Part shown: piece by piece, positions 13,603 to 26,269 of the stretch
Numbering within the stretch: position 1 is the stretch's first letter
How the letters are laid out: each line of letters begins with the position of its first letter
Origin: Stromatinia cepivora
Lineage: Eukaryota; Ascomycota; Leotiomycetes; Helotiales; Sclerotiniaceae
DNA: 64,000 bases
Direction of reading: 5' to 3'
Assembly: GCA_014898415.1 (NCBI GenBank)
Contig: RCTD01000026.1
Span: 806,001 to 870,000 of the forward strand
Program-made: the position numbers and the translations under genes
Notes under the pieces: generated by a model
The model's input: only the letters and a program-made list of their open reading frames with translations
Databases searched by the model: none
What the model was told of the DNA's origin: nothing

Positions 13603-13768
13603 TATTAACTTTTGATACAGAAAGTAATAATATTGTTGACTATATAAGTTGAATTAAGGATCTATAATTCTAATAGAAGTAGAATTGAGGTTATCCCCAA
13701 ATATGGTTTGTGCACCATTGTGGTCTCGTGACCTCAATTCTAATCCTATAATGGCCTCATTTCCAACA
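13603..13768 (-). repeat. 5' LTR of Copia A
   Basis: 166 bp; outer end reads ...CATTTCCAACA. Immediately inside it, on the minus strand, is a conserved leader starting ATTATAAGAT that is shared with Copia B and C and probably includes the primer-binding site. Confidence 0.93.
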
Positions 13769-13879
13769 TTATCTATATTTTAATTTCATCATTATTTATA
13801 TTTTCAATCTCATCATCGCTTTTTTCTTTTGTTTAATTAATATAAAAATCATTGGAATTACTATATAAAATAAACGAAT

Positions 13880-14035
13880 AATATTAAAGTTTTTTCTTAT
13901 AAATTTTGAATTCTTATAAGCTTTGAATTCTTATAAACTTTGAACCTTTAATTCTTATAGACTTTGAATTCTTATAAACTTTAAATTTATAAGTTTTATA
14001 AACTTTAATTCTTTATAAACTTTAATTCATTTGTT
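13880..14035. repeat. Short tandem repeats in the right arm of element L
   Basis: About eight degenerate copies of a 17-20 base unit resembling TTCTTATAAACTTTGAA, lying inside the right arm of L. Confidence 0.6.
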
Positions 14036-14254
14036 GAATTAATATAATAAAATATAAAAATTATTTATGAATGAGCTAATTCATTTATAAATAATCTCGA
14101 TTTTATTATATATAGATATATTTCGAAATATCTTAACTCATTCCAAAATTAAATTTATTGATAAATAGATTAAAATATTGATTAATAAGCTAATTCATTT
14201 CGAAATAAACTAAGTTGATTTCGGAATGTCAATATTGCGTAATGCCCCGTGACA

Positions 14255-14489
14255 GATACCAAACCTGTATCTACTTCTTTTATTTCCTTCTTCGATTCAT
14301 GAAATTTATAATCTACCCGATTCTTTCGTAAACAAAAGGGAAATGCCTCCCTCTTCTTTGAATGACAATATCACACGACCTCCAGACAGTTTTAAATCCT
14401 TAACTATTATTGAAAATAATAATTAAATGATTAGTATCGGTGCTGATCATTTTTTATAGAGGGGTGGTGATTATATAAAAAAATACAAT
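14255..14489. other. Less degraded unique stretch
   Basis: To about 14400 the base composition is nearer to that of the gene region (for example CCTCCCTCTTC and CACGACCTCCAGACAG) than to its surroundings. I find no gene, RNA or repeat in it; it may be original chromosomal DNA. Confidence 0.4.
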
Positions 14490-15125
14490 ATGATTATTAC
14501 CTCGAAATTCATCAATATTGATAATATTTTGAAATTGAAAAATTTAATTATTAAAAGAATTAATTAAAGAATTCGAATATCAAATTAGATTTAAATTATT
14601 CTTATTATTTATACAACAATATTCATTTTTTAAAAAGTATTATAATCAAATTTGAAAAAAAGTTAGAATTATTTTTTATATAAAATAAATTCATAAAAAA
14701 AATAATTATACAAAATTATATAATATAATCATCATTTCGAAATAAATTAATATTAGAGATATTTTGAAATTTAAAAAATGAATTATTAATTTAACTAATA
14801 GAAAAATTTGAATATCGAATTAGAATTAAATTATTTTTATTATTTATATAATGATATTCAATTTTTAAATGATATTATAATAATGAAAAAATAAATTAGG
14901 ATCATTTTCTATATAGGATAAATTTATAAAAGAAATGATTATACAAAATCATATAATGTGATTATTATTCCGAAATCGATCAATATTAAAAATATTTTGA
15001 ATATTAAAAAATGAATTATTAATATAATTAATTGAAAAATTCGAATATTGAATTAGAATTATATTATTTTCATTATTTATACAATAATATTCATTTTTTG
15101 AATGATATTATAATAATTGAAATAT
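14490..15125. repeat. Satellite-like tandem array, period about 234 bp, 2.7 copies
   Basis: The phrase CGAAAT...ATCAATATT followed by ATATTTTGAA recurs with its CGAAA core at 14503, 14738 and 14971, spacings of 235 and 233. Further blocks such as TTATTTATA..AATATTCA and GATTATACAAAAT recur in the same order. All copies are AT-rich and differ mainly by transitions. Confidence 0.8.
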
Positions 15126-15129
15126 TATT

Positions 15130-15200
15130 TTCTATTTTATATTGGTATTTCATATTGATATTTTATATTGATATTTTATATTAATATTTTATATTAATCG
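15130..15200. repeat. 15-bp tandem repeat
   Basis: Four to five copies of a TATTTTATATTGATA-like unit immediately after the 234-bp array. Confidence 0.7.
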
Positions 15201-15331
15201 AATTATAAATTCTATATTTTTATATTATTTTTGATTAACTTCTGATAACCTTTTATATAAATCTAAGTATAGATTTTATAATCTTTATATTACTATCAAT
15301 AATCTTTTATTAATAATCTAATTATAGATTT

Positions 15332-15497
15332 TATTGGAAATGAGACCATCATAGGATTAGAATTGAGGTTACATAATCACAATGCCACATAAACCATATT
15401 TAGGGATAACCTCAATTCTATTTTTATTAGAAATATAAATCCTTAGTTCAACCTATATAATCAATAATACTACTATTTCCTATATTAAAAGTTAATA
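15332..15497 (+). repeat. 5' LTR of Copia B
   Basis: 166 bp, begins TATTGGAAATGA (TGTTGG in unmutated copies) and ends AAAAGTTAATA. Confidence 0.93.
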
Positions 15498-15859
15498 GAT
15501 TATAAAATCTAATTGTATAATAATGATTAAAAAGCAAAACAAATCAAGAAAGGATTAGTATAATTAGTAGGGATAAAACAAAATGAAAATCAGAGTTTTT
15601 ATATAGTGTTATTGAAGCAGAGTTGAAATATAACAATATAATTTATAACTTACAATATTACAGGCCAAAATGGAGAGTAGTCTGTATAATGCCGATACAG
15701 AATTATAATAAAAGCGAAGAGTAAGTTCGTATAATTACAAGAAAATATATTACAATATGATTTTACGAATTTTCTTATTGTTTTATTTTTATATTTTTTT
15801 TTTATTATTCCGAATCTATTTACTGTATATTTTTTAAGATCGTTTTAAAAACCTAAAGA

Positions 15860-18800
15860 TTATTTTCGATATCCATTAAATAACAAGAAACCTTTATAAT
15901 ATCAGAATCAAATAACCCTTCGAAATTTGATCAAAACAATTATAAACGATAATTCAAATAAACAAAGATATAATTGAAAGGGAAAAGATAATTTTATATA
16001 ATTAATCAAACATTAAACGAATATATATAGATTACAGAACCCAATATAATATCTACCTATAAAATTAATGATCATATATATTATAATGTCGAATTGAAAT
16101 CGGAATATTTAAAGAACAAAACGAATACTTTATCGTATATTTGTATAATATTTAATGATAATGATAAAGCCTTCATCAATGAATATTCAACAGTATATAT
16201 ATTCTGGAAATACTTTAAATCGAAATATATCAGAATCAATATAATCATTATCAATATATATATAACGATAATCCAGAACTTCAAATTTCAATTCGATACC
16301 TATTCCGATATAATCATTATCGAAGTTTGGGATAAACTGAAAAAGTATAAAAGGAAATTAGGGGTTGCAGATGAAAGTTATCGATTAATATATCAAGATA
16401 TTGCTTTGTTTTTGATTTTAATATATAATCTTTTAATCGATTATCAAGAAATAATGAATATATTGGATATCCAAATCAATCTTAATATTGACAATAAGAT
16501 TAAATATTTGTAGGCTAAGGAACTTCGTTTTAAAAATAAATCAAAACAAATACAAATTGCAAAAAGATCTAAGTATACTTTTCGATATCAAGAATCAGAT
16601 TTCGAGATCCCAAACAATATTTGTGATTTGTATCAAAAAGAAAATCATTATATACGAAACTACCTATATTTAATACGAACCAATAAACTTTTTTACAATT
16701 ATCTTTATTATCAAAAAAGAAAAAGATCATCGAATCCAAAAAAGATCTATTTCAACAAAAAAGATTAAGTATATTCTATCAATAATATCCCTAAATCAAA
16801 TTTCGATATTAAGGATATAATAAAGGAAGATTGCAATTTGACAAAAAAGATTATTAATAAAACTTCCCTTAATAAATAATATATCGATATAAATGCTTTT
16901 TTATATATATCTAACCAATTTTTATTATTCAAATCAATAGATTTTATTATTAAATAAAGGATAAAGGTTGATGGGGAAGTAATATATTATCGTTATTGAA
17001 ATTTAATGAATATAATATACAAAGATAATTCTAAAATACTACTTTCAAATATATTATATATATTAGGATTAAAAGTAAATTTGTTATCAAGAAAAAGGAT
17101 CTGCGAAATAGGGTTGCAAGAGGAATTCAATTCTTATTATATATATTTTAAGAAGAATAATAAGAAAATCATCTATATTAGAATATAAAATAGAATATAT
17201 ATAGTTTCATATATGATCAAAGAATACAAGGATACAGCTTTCTATTCGAGTATATATCAAAATAATCAAGAAAAAGATTTTTCTTCAAAAATAATCGATA
17301 GTATCAAAGGTACTGATAACGAATTAATATTTAAGGAGAAAAAGAAATACCTATTATAGTATCGAAGATTCAATCATCTAGGTCCAGACAAGATCAAGAA
17401 TTTATACAAGGTATCCAATATAATCAAACCAATAAAGATCCCAACTGAATTAAATATCTGCAAAGTATATATACTCATCAAAATGATCAATCGTATTCCG
17501 AAACAATTAAGTTTGTATAAATTAAAGAAACTCGAATTTATATATTTCGATATTACAGGATTATTCCCAAAATCGATTTAAGGGAATTGTTATTTTATAT
17601 TGATTATCGATAATTATACAAAAATAAATTGGATTATATTATTTAAACAAAAAAACAATATAATTCAAATATTGAAAATTTGGAAAAAGGAAATGGAATT
17701 GATTACTAGAAAAAAAATCATTACAGTTAGAATTGACAATATACCGAAACTTCTATAAGCTATTCGTAAATGATTATCAGATATATAATCCAAAATTACA
17801 ACAATTGCCTTCTTACATCAAAACAAACCTACAAAACAGAATATAAAGATTGCAGAAACAAATATAAAAGTAATACTAAAAGAAATTGAATTACTATTAA
17901 AGTTTTAGAATGAAATTATAAAATATAATATTTATATTAGAAATTATACTAATATTGATTCTAATATAAACAGAATAGATCGATCCTTTATAAAAACTTT
18001 TATAAATATAATACTAAATATAGAGATATACAAAATCTAAAGGAGCAAATATTATATTTATATCAATCCCAAGATTATTCCGAAAAAGCAAAGATATAAC
18101 AAATTGTAGGATACTTCGAGAATCAGTGTATTTCTAGAATATTCAAAAGTTACAAACAAATATATCAAAGTATATTCTTCAAAGCTAAATTATATATTTT
18201 GATCAAACAGAATAACTATAAATGAATCTCATTGAAAAAAAGATTTGAATTTTAAATTAAAAAATTATGAATCAGGTTTACAAGGAACAAAGAATGTAAA
18301 ACTAGATCGAAGATTTTGTAATAGATTGATAGCAAACAAAATATTTTCTTTATCTTCAATATCAAACGCGATATCTGTATCATTTTTATTCCAAATATTC
18401 TTTTTAGTAGATATTATATTGAATTCAATAATTATACCAAGTACTTCAATTGTCGAGTTGAAATTAAATAAATTAAATATATTAATATCAATATATAATA
18501 AAGATAAAGATAACAATATCTAAAAAATAAATCAAGAATCTTCTTCTAAAGATATTTCAAATATCGAATCCATCATTCCAAAAATTGCAATTCAAAAATC
18601 AACTTCTGCAGATCCTGAATCTATATCAAAAGCAAAATTTAAGATCGTTTTAAAATTTACTAATAAGCCTATTTCAATAGGATCAGAAAACGAAATAAAT
18701 CTATAATCATTTGAAACCGAATAAAAGAATATAATGGATCTTGAAAACGAACCCCTAAGATATCTAATACAAAAATGAAAAAAAAATATGGAATAAGATC

Positions 18801-20640
18801 CTAAAGGAGAATAGGAAAATAAGATTATAAGAACATTAATTGTAATATTTATACAAATCAAAATTTAAGAAAGTATAGAACATACTATAATTATAATCCC
18901 AATTATTTACAAAATAGATCTTTATATTAAAAACAAAATCGTTTCAGATTTTATAATTTCATTAATAGATACAAATAATATAGAAAATATAGTATATCTG
19001 ATTAAAAAAGTTCTGAAAATCAAAATACCAAGAATTTATAAAAAAGCAATATCGAATCAAAAACACTTTAAAAAATAAAAGGAAGTTATTCAAGAGGAAA
19101 TTATATTTTTGGTTCAAAATGGTATTTGGGAAGAATATATATTTCTTAAAGGAAATAATCTGATTTCAATGAAATAAATATTTATAATTAAGATTAAGGA
19201 TAATAAGATAGAACGATTTAAGGCAAAATTAATAGTTCGAGGGTTCAATCAAATGTTAAAAAAAGATTATAATAAAACATTTATATTAATAATAAAGTTA
19301 AATATATTTTAATTATTTCTAATTATTATTGTAAAGGAAAATTTGGAATACTTATATTTCAATATCAAAAATATCTTTATTAAATTGTATTTAAAGAAAG
19401 AAATCTATTTCGAATTATTTCAAGATATTAAAATCGAAAAAGAATATATATTATAAGTTTTACAAAATCTATATGGTTTAAAGCAAACTGAAAAGGATTA
19501 GAGTTTATTATTGAAGAAAGAACTTTTAGATATAGATTTTATATAAAGTTTGATAAATCTATATTTATATATATCCAAAGATTATAATATAATATTATTA
19601 GTATATATCGATGATATCATTATTATATTGTATATATTATTGCAAATTATTTGATTTGATAAAAAGCTATCAGCTTGTTTTAACATTAAGAATCTAAAGG
19701 AGATTAGTAAGATCCTAAATGTTAGAATCATTTATGATAGAAAAGCATATATATTAATTATAAACCAAAAAGAATATTTCGATGTTATATTAACCAAATA
19801 CAGTATTATATATAAATAATATCAAATCAAGAAACTATTAATAATAGATTATACCCATCTCCGGCCAGCAACCGATGATGATGAATTAATAGATGTGAAT
19901 GAATATTAATAATGAATAGGAAATGTAATTCATCCAATAGTATATATTCGATTAGATATAATGTTTTTAGTTAAAAAACTTTCACAATTTATGGCAAAAT
20001 CAGCAAAACATTATACTATAGCTTTGAAGAATCTAATGCGATATTTACGATCAATAATCAAATAAAAGTTATAATTTGGATTAAAGGGAATACAATTTGA
20101 TATTTGTAAAGAATATAATATATTTGATAATATAATAAAGATATATATAGATGTAGATTAAATTAATGATAAATATAATCGAAAAAGTATTTCAAGGGAA
20201 GTTGTAATATTCTATAAAAGTTTTATATCATAAATTAATAAAAAATAAATATCTATAATTATTTTTAATATAAAATCAGAATATATTGCAATAATAATAT
20301 TTATTAAACAAAAAAGATAGATTATATAAATATTCAAAGATTTATTCAAATCAAATTATATTGAAAATAATAAAAATATAATTTAAATATTTAATAACAA
20401 TCAGGATATTTTAGTTTTAATTAAGAACTCATATTTGTACAAATAATCCAAATATATAGATATCAATTATCATTTCATTAGGGATTTGATAAAAAAGAAG
20501 AAAATCGTTATTAATTATATTAATATATATAATATAATTGCTAATAGAATAATAAAGCCCTATACAAGGATTGCTTTCGAAAAATTCAAGAAAATATTAG
20601 GATTAATAGCTTAGGAGGATCGAATAGGATATCCTCAATA
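15860..20640 (+). pseudogene. Copia B gag-pol polyprotein remnant
   Basis: A near-continuous + frame broken by TAA/TAG codons. Gag is at about 15860-16750. A retroviral-type zinc knuckle (C-x2-C-x4-H-x4-C) starts at the TGT at 16622, but its second and last Cys now read TAT (Tyr), as G-to-A change would produce. Protease is at about 16870-17330, pre-integrase (HLGPDKIKNLYKV) and integrase at about 17340-18200, and an acidic/low-complexity linker at 18240-18780. RT is at about 19110-19790 with YIDD at 19604-19615, the catalytic Asp pair intact, and RNase H at about 19900-20620 (KSEYIAI). Domain order with integrase before RT defines Copia. The frame stops just before the LTR, with no extra gene. 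Confidence 0.9.
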
Positions 20641-20646
20641 GGGAAG

Positions 20647-20812
20647 TATTAGAAATAAGGCTATTATAAGATTAGAATTGAAATCATATAATTATAATAC
20701 CGTATAGATCATATTTGAGGATAATTTCAATTCTATTCCTACTAGAAATATAGATCCTTAGTTCAATCTATATAGTCAACAATACTACTACTTCCTGCAT
20801 CAAAAGTTAATA
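20647..20812 (+). repeat. 3' LTR of Copia B
   Basis: 166 bp, begins TATTAGAAATAAGG and ends AAAAGTTAATA, followed by the GATTT target duplication. Confidence 0.93.
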
Positions 20813-21117
20813 GATTTTATAATTTCTATATTATTATCAATGATCTTTTATTAATGATTTAATTATAAGATTTATAATCTCTATATTACTATTAATAATC
20901 TTTTATTAATAATCTAATTATAAACTCTATAATCTTTATATTACTATTAATAATCTTTTATTAATAATCTAATTATAAACTCTATAATCTTTATATTACT
21001 ATTAATAATCTTTTATTAATAATCTAATTATAAACTCTATAATCTTTATATTACTATTAATAATCTTTTATTAATAATCTAATTATGGATTCTATAATTA
21101 TCATAGAATAATATAAC

Positions 21118-21344
21118 TGTGACGTATAAAAGCCGTAGTAGAGCTGAATAAACAGGGTTATTTATGTTCCTTAGAATCTATAATTGAAGAATTATAACTC
21201 GTAAAAAACGACTAGATATATATATACAAATATCTATTTATGAGTTACGGAACTGTATATATATATAAACGATCAATTTATCAATTAATATATAAAATAA
21301 AAGATATCATATAATTAACCTCCTATAATTTATAATTTGTAATA
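21118..21344 (-). repeat. 3' LTR of Gypsy E (227 bp, 55 bp shorter than in D)
   Basis: Begins TGTGACGTATAAAAGCC and matches the 282-bp LTR of Gypsy D. It lacks about 55 bp present in D (the segment around GTTATTAGGGTTACTATTTT). Confidence 0.85.
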
Positions 21345-21943
21345 TTATTCCTTCCTTCGGAAAAGTTTATTTTTGAGTATTTTATTCCTTTATTTTATTA
21401 TTATTTCATTGAAAATCAGATTTTGTAAAAATTTATAAGTCTTAAATCAATTAGATTGATCTTTTTAATTTATTTGATTAATTTATTAGAAATTAATCAA
21501 ATTAACCAAAATTGATCAAAATAATAAATGAATTGATTAATTAAATAAATTAATATTAATTCATATTATTTTTAATCTAAAGAATTTTTAAAAAAGAAAA
21601 ATTTCGATAGAAAAAGAAAGGAAATTGAATTATAGTATAATAATAATGGATGATTAATATAATCAATTTTGAAATTAATTAGATTAATTAATCAAATTGA
21701 TTAAATTGATTAAATTGAATGAAATCGATAAAGATGATATTATATTTCGTTTCTATTATATTCAAATTTTCTTTTTATATAATTTTTGAAATAATTATAA
21801 ATATAAGTTTTTAAATATATTATCTTTCTATTATTTTGATAATGATAATTTATTTATTATATAAAACTCGGATTATATATATATACAATCAAATTCCTTC
21901 GAATTTATATAGATTTATAATCCTTTCGTAATTATATATATAT

Positions 21944-22015
21944 TGTCACGGGAAATGATTACTATATCAGCCCAATTAACCATTCGTCAAGAGTGGCGTC
22001 ACTTTTGGTGTGACA
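21944..22015. mobile_element. 72-bp MITE-like insertion inside Gypsy E
   Basis: The segment begins TGTCACGGGAAATG and ends TTGGTGTGACA, so its ends form a perfect 6-bp inverted repeat TGTCAC/GTGACA. It is flanked on both sides by TATATATAT (21935-21943, 22016-22024). The corresponding place in Gypsy D (near 26200) lacks it. Its G+C content is near 45% and it shows little transition damage, unlike the flanks. It is too short to code. Confidence 0.65.
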
Positions 22016-22129
22016 TATATATATTATTATAAAATTATAATATCTAATCTATTAAAATAAAGAATACTTTTCTTTTCTTTGATTTCATAAATAAATTATT
22101 ATTTATATAATTATAATTATTCTTTTCGC

Positions 22130-23310
22130 TTTTGTAAAGTTTTAATTAATTAATTAATTGATTAAAAGAATCAGATAATATTGAATTAATTAAATGAAAA
22201 TCGTATAGAAAATACAATAAAGTTTTAAAATTGAAAATAGAATATCAAATGAAATCAATATTGTTATTAAGTTATAAAATTCTGCATAATAAAGTTTTTT
22301 ATATTTTCTTTATTATTAGAATCTTCTTTATTTTCTATTTTTAATCATTAGTTATATTAATAAACAAAAATAATTCGAGTATTTGATTAAAAAGAATTGT
22401 TATATATTTTATATAATCGATTTAAAAGAAAAACAAAATGAATTTTCATTATAATCAAAAGTTCGAATTTAAAAAAGCTTTTAGATCGATTAATAATCTT
22501 AAATCTTCTTTGAATCAAGAAATCCAGTTTCTTAAATAATTTTTGAATAAAATAACTTTTTATATTGAATTATATATAATCTTTAATATTGAAATCGATT
22601 TTATATTAATGAGTATTTATAGATTTCGATATTTTGATTTGGATATATAATAAACCTTTATTTATTTATATAAAAATTAATTTATTATATTTTGTATATA
22701 TATAAATATTATATATATTTATATTGTTTATTGATTTATTAATATCTTTCTTTTATTCCTATATATATTTCAATGTATACCTATATAAGATTTTGTAGAA
22801 TATAAGCCCTCCTAAAAAGTTATATAAAAGAATAAATTGCATATAATCCATTATAAATAGGAATTCTGATTAATCGTTTTGATAATAATTAACAAACAGC
22901 CTTAATCGTTATTGAAGGTATTAATTATAAATTTCGATTTAATTATTGATTTGAGGATAATAAACAATAAATAATTTGAAATCGATTCCTAGGATTTAAC
23001 TAAATTCCTTTCAGAATTGTAATATAAATTGAAAGCTATAATCCGCTACTATAATATCAAAAGAATCATAATATTGATATATATAATAGAAATATAATTG
23101 TATTTGAATTTAAATATCGATTGATTTATAATAAAATATAAAAATAGTTTATTTTGTTAATCAATCAATAATAATTAAAATATTGTTATATCCATATTTA
23201 TTCTTATTAAAACTACAATAATCTATAATAATATATTACCATACTCGATTAGGAATCGGAAATGGATACAATAAACCAAAGGTACAATCATATAAAATGG
23301 AATTATATTT
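22130..23310 (-). pseudogene. Gypsy E integrase C-terminal/chromodomain portion
   Basis: Co-linear with the better preserved minus-strand sequence of Gypsy D at about 26270-27480, which reads as integrase C terminus followed by a chromodomain-like block. Heavily broken by stops. The remaining polyprotein resumes at 45040 after Copia C. Confidence 0.6.
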
Positions 23311-23315
23311 GTAGA

Positions 23316-23481
23316 TGTTAACTTTTGGTGCAGGAAGTAGTAGTATTGTTGACTATATAGGTTGAATTAAGGATCTATTATTCTAGTAAAAGTAAAATTA
23401 AGGTTATCCCCAAATATGATTTATGCATCACAATAATCACATAACCTTAATTCTAATCCTATAATGGTCTTATTTCCAATA
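23316..23481 (-). repeat. 3' LTR of Copia C
   Basis: 166 bp beginning TGTTAACTTTTGGTGCAGG, one of the less mutated LTR copies. Confidence 0.93.
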
Positions 23482-25289
23482 TTCTTTTATTGAGGATATC
23501 CTATTCGATTCTTTTAGGTTATTAATTCTAACATTTTCTTGAATCTTTCGAAAGCAATCCTTGTATAAAGTTTTATTATTCTATCGATAATCATATTATA
23601 TATATTGATATAATTAATGGCGATTTTCTTCTTTTCTGTTAAATCTCTAATAAAATGATAATTGATATTTATATATTTGGATCGTTTATATAAATATAGA
23701 TTTTTGGTTAAAACTAAAATGCCTTGATTATTATTAAATATTTGAATTATATCTCCATTCTTTTCAATATAATTTAATCTAAATAAATCTTCAAGTATTT
23801 GTATAATCCATCTTTTTTGTTTGATAAACATTGTTATCGCAATATATTCTGATTCTGTATTAAAAATAACCACAAATATTTGTTTCTTATTAATCTATAA
23901 TATAAAGCCTTTATAGAATATTACAATTCCCTTTGAAACACTTTTCCGATTATATTTATTATTAGTTCAATCTATATCTATATATATTTTTATTGTATTA
24001 TCAAGTATATTATATTCTTTGTAAATATCAAATTGTATTCTTTTTGACCCAAACTATAATTTCTATTTGATTATTGATTATAAATATCATATTAAATTCT
24101 TCAAAGCTATAATATAATATTTTGCTGGTTTTATTATAAATTATAAAAATCTTCTAATTGAGAATACTATATCTAATCGAATATATATTATTGAATAGAT
24201 TATATTTTCTATTTATTATTGATATTCGTTTATATTTATTAATTCATTATTATTGATTACTAATCGAAGATGGGTATAATCTATTATTAATAATTTCTTA
24301 ATTTGATATTATTTATATATAATACTATATTTAGTTAATATAATATCGAAATATTTTTTTTGATTTATAATTAATATATATACTTTTCTATTACAAATAA
24401 TCTTAATATTTAGGATCTTATTAATCTTCTTTAGATTCTTGGTACTAAAACAAACTAATAGTTTTTTATCGAATCAAATGATTTGCAATGATATATATAA
24501 TATAATAATGATATTATCGATATATATTAATAATATTATATTATGGTTTTTGGATGTATACAAATATAGATCTATCAAACTTTGTATAAAATCTATATCT
24601 AAAAGCTTTTTCTTCAATAATAAACTCTAATCCTTTTCAGTTTGCTTCAAATCATATAGATTTTGTAGAGTTTGTAATATATATCTCTTTTCGGTTTTAA
24701 TATTTTGAGATAATTCGAAATAGATCTTTTCCTTTAAATATAATTCAATAAAGGTGTTTTTGATATCGAAATATAAATATTCCAAATTTTCTTTTGTAAT
24801 AATAATTAGGAATAATTTGAGTATATTTAGTTTTATTGTTGATATAAATATTTTGTTGTAATCTTTTTCTAATATTTGATTGAATCTTTGAATTATTAAT
24901 TTTGCTTTGAATCGTTTTATTTTGTTATTCTTTGTTTTAATTATAAATATCTATTTCATTGAAATCAGATTACTTTTTTTAAGAAGTATATATTCTTTTT
25001 AAATATTATTTTGAATTAAAGATATGATTTCTTTTTGAATAGTTTTCTTTTATTTTTCAAAATGTTTTCGATCTAATATTGCTTTTTTATAAGTTCTTGA
25101 TATTTTGATTTCCAGAACTTCTTCGATTGAATATACTATATCTTTTATATTATTTGTATCTATCAATGAAATTATGAAATCTGAAATGATTTTATCTTTG
25201 ATATAAGGGTTCATTTTGTAAATGATTGGGATTGTAATTATAATATGTTCTATACTTTTTTGAATTTTGGTTTATATAGATATTGTAAT

Positions 25290-25571
25290 TGTGACGCACA
25301 AAAGCCGTAGTAGAGCTGAATAAACAGGGTCAATTATGTTCTTTAGAATCTACAATTGAAGAACTATAGTTCGTAAGGAACGACTAGATATATATATATA
25401 AATACCCATTTGTAGGTTGCGGGGTTGTGTGTATGTGTTATTAGGGTTACTATTTTACTATATTAAATTGTATGATTCATAATGTATATATATGGATGAT
25501 CAGTTTATAAATTGATATAAAAGATAAGAGGTATTATATGGTTAGTTTTCTATAGTTTACGATTTGTGATA
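25290..25571 (-). repeat. 3' LTR of Gypsy D
   Basis: 282 bp, begins TGTGACGCACAAAAGCCG and ends ATTTGTGATA (TGTGACA where intact). Confidence 0.92.
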
Positions 25572-26269
25572 CTATCCTTTCCTTCGGAAAAGCTTGTTTT
25601 CGAGTGTTTCATTTTTTTGTTTTATTACTATTTCATCGGAAATCAGGTTTTGTGAAGGTTTATGAGCTTTAAATTAATTAGATTAGTTATTTTGGTTGAT
25701 TTGGTCAATTTATTGGAAATTGACTAAATTGACCAAAATAATCGATCAAATTGATCAAAATGATGAATGAATTGATCAAATCGATTAAATCGTTCATCAA
25801 TTGATTAAATTAATATTGATTCATATTCTCCTTGATTTAGAGAATCTCTGAAAGGAAAAAGTTTCAATAGAAAAGGGAAGGAGGTTGAATTATGATATAA
25901 TGATAATAAATGGTTAATATAGTTAATCCCGAAATCGATTAAGTTAATCGATCAAATTGACCAAATCAATCAAATTGAACAAAATCGATAGGGGTAACGT
26001 TATATTTCGTTTTTATTATATTCAAACTTCCCTTTATATGATTTTTGAAATGATTAAAGATATAAGTTTTTTGAAATATATTGTCTTTGTATTGTTTTGA
26101 TAATAGCAGCTCATTTGTTATATGGAATTCGGGCTATATATATATACAATCAAATTCCCTTGAATTTATATAGGTTTTCGATCCTTTCATAATTGTATAT
26201 ATATATATTATCATAAAATTATAACATTTAATCTGTTATATTGAAGAACACTTTTCTTTTTCTTAATTT

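Larger units (their letters stand above)
8287..13768 (-). mobile_element. Copia A: full-length RIP-degraded Ty1/Copia retrotransposon
   Basis: Two LTRs of exactly 166 bp (8287-8452 and 13603-13768) bound 5482 bp. They are flanked by a perfect 5-bp target duplication TTATC (8282-8286 and 13769-13773). LTR ends read TGTT...AACA where not mutated. The internal region translates on the minus strand as Copia gag, protease, integrase, reverse transcriptase and RNase H with many stops. It shares LTRs and protein with Copia B and C. Confidence 0.95.
8016..14254. mobile_element. Element L: TIR-ended foldback element, host of Copia A
   Basis: The right end at 14254 reads ...CCCCGTGACA and the left end at 8016 reads TATTACAGGG. 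Complementing the right arm and allowing C/T and G/A transitions, the first 24 bases match fully, and similarity continues through the CTAAGTTGATTTCGGAAT motif of the right arm and its complement on the left. The arms remaining outside Copia A are 8016-8286 and 13774-14254, about 750 bp in total, with no coding capacity seen. I find no convincing target duplication (GATG on the left against GATA on the right). Most likely a non-autonomous DNA transposon; a rearranged inverted duplication is the alternative. Confidence 0.5.
15332..20812 (+). mobile_element. Copia B: full-length RIP-degraded Ty1/Copia retrotransposon
   Basis: LTRs of 166 bp (15332-15497 and 20647-20812) and total length 5481 bp, one base shorter than Copia A. 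The flanking 5-bp duplication GATTT is at 15327-15331 and 20813-20817. It is the same family as A and C, in opposite orientation to both. Confidence 0.95.
15236..21100. repeat. 55-bp minisatellite, split by Copia B
   Basis: The unit contains CTATAATCTTTATATTACTA and ATCTTTTATTAATAATCTAA. On the right of Copia B about five copies run from 20813 to 21100, with the same motif at 20923, 20978, 21033 and 21088 (spacing exactly 55). On the left, 15236-15331 holds about 1.7 copies. Copia B (15332-20812) lies between, with its GATTT target site taken from the unit itself. Confidence 0.88.

Noticed and set aside
20813..21100. Regular 55-bp repeats resembling a CRISPR array
   Set aside because: Whole unit is repeated without variable spacers, and the genome is fungal.
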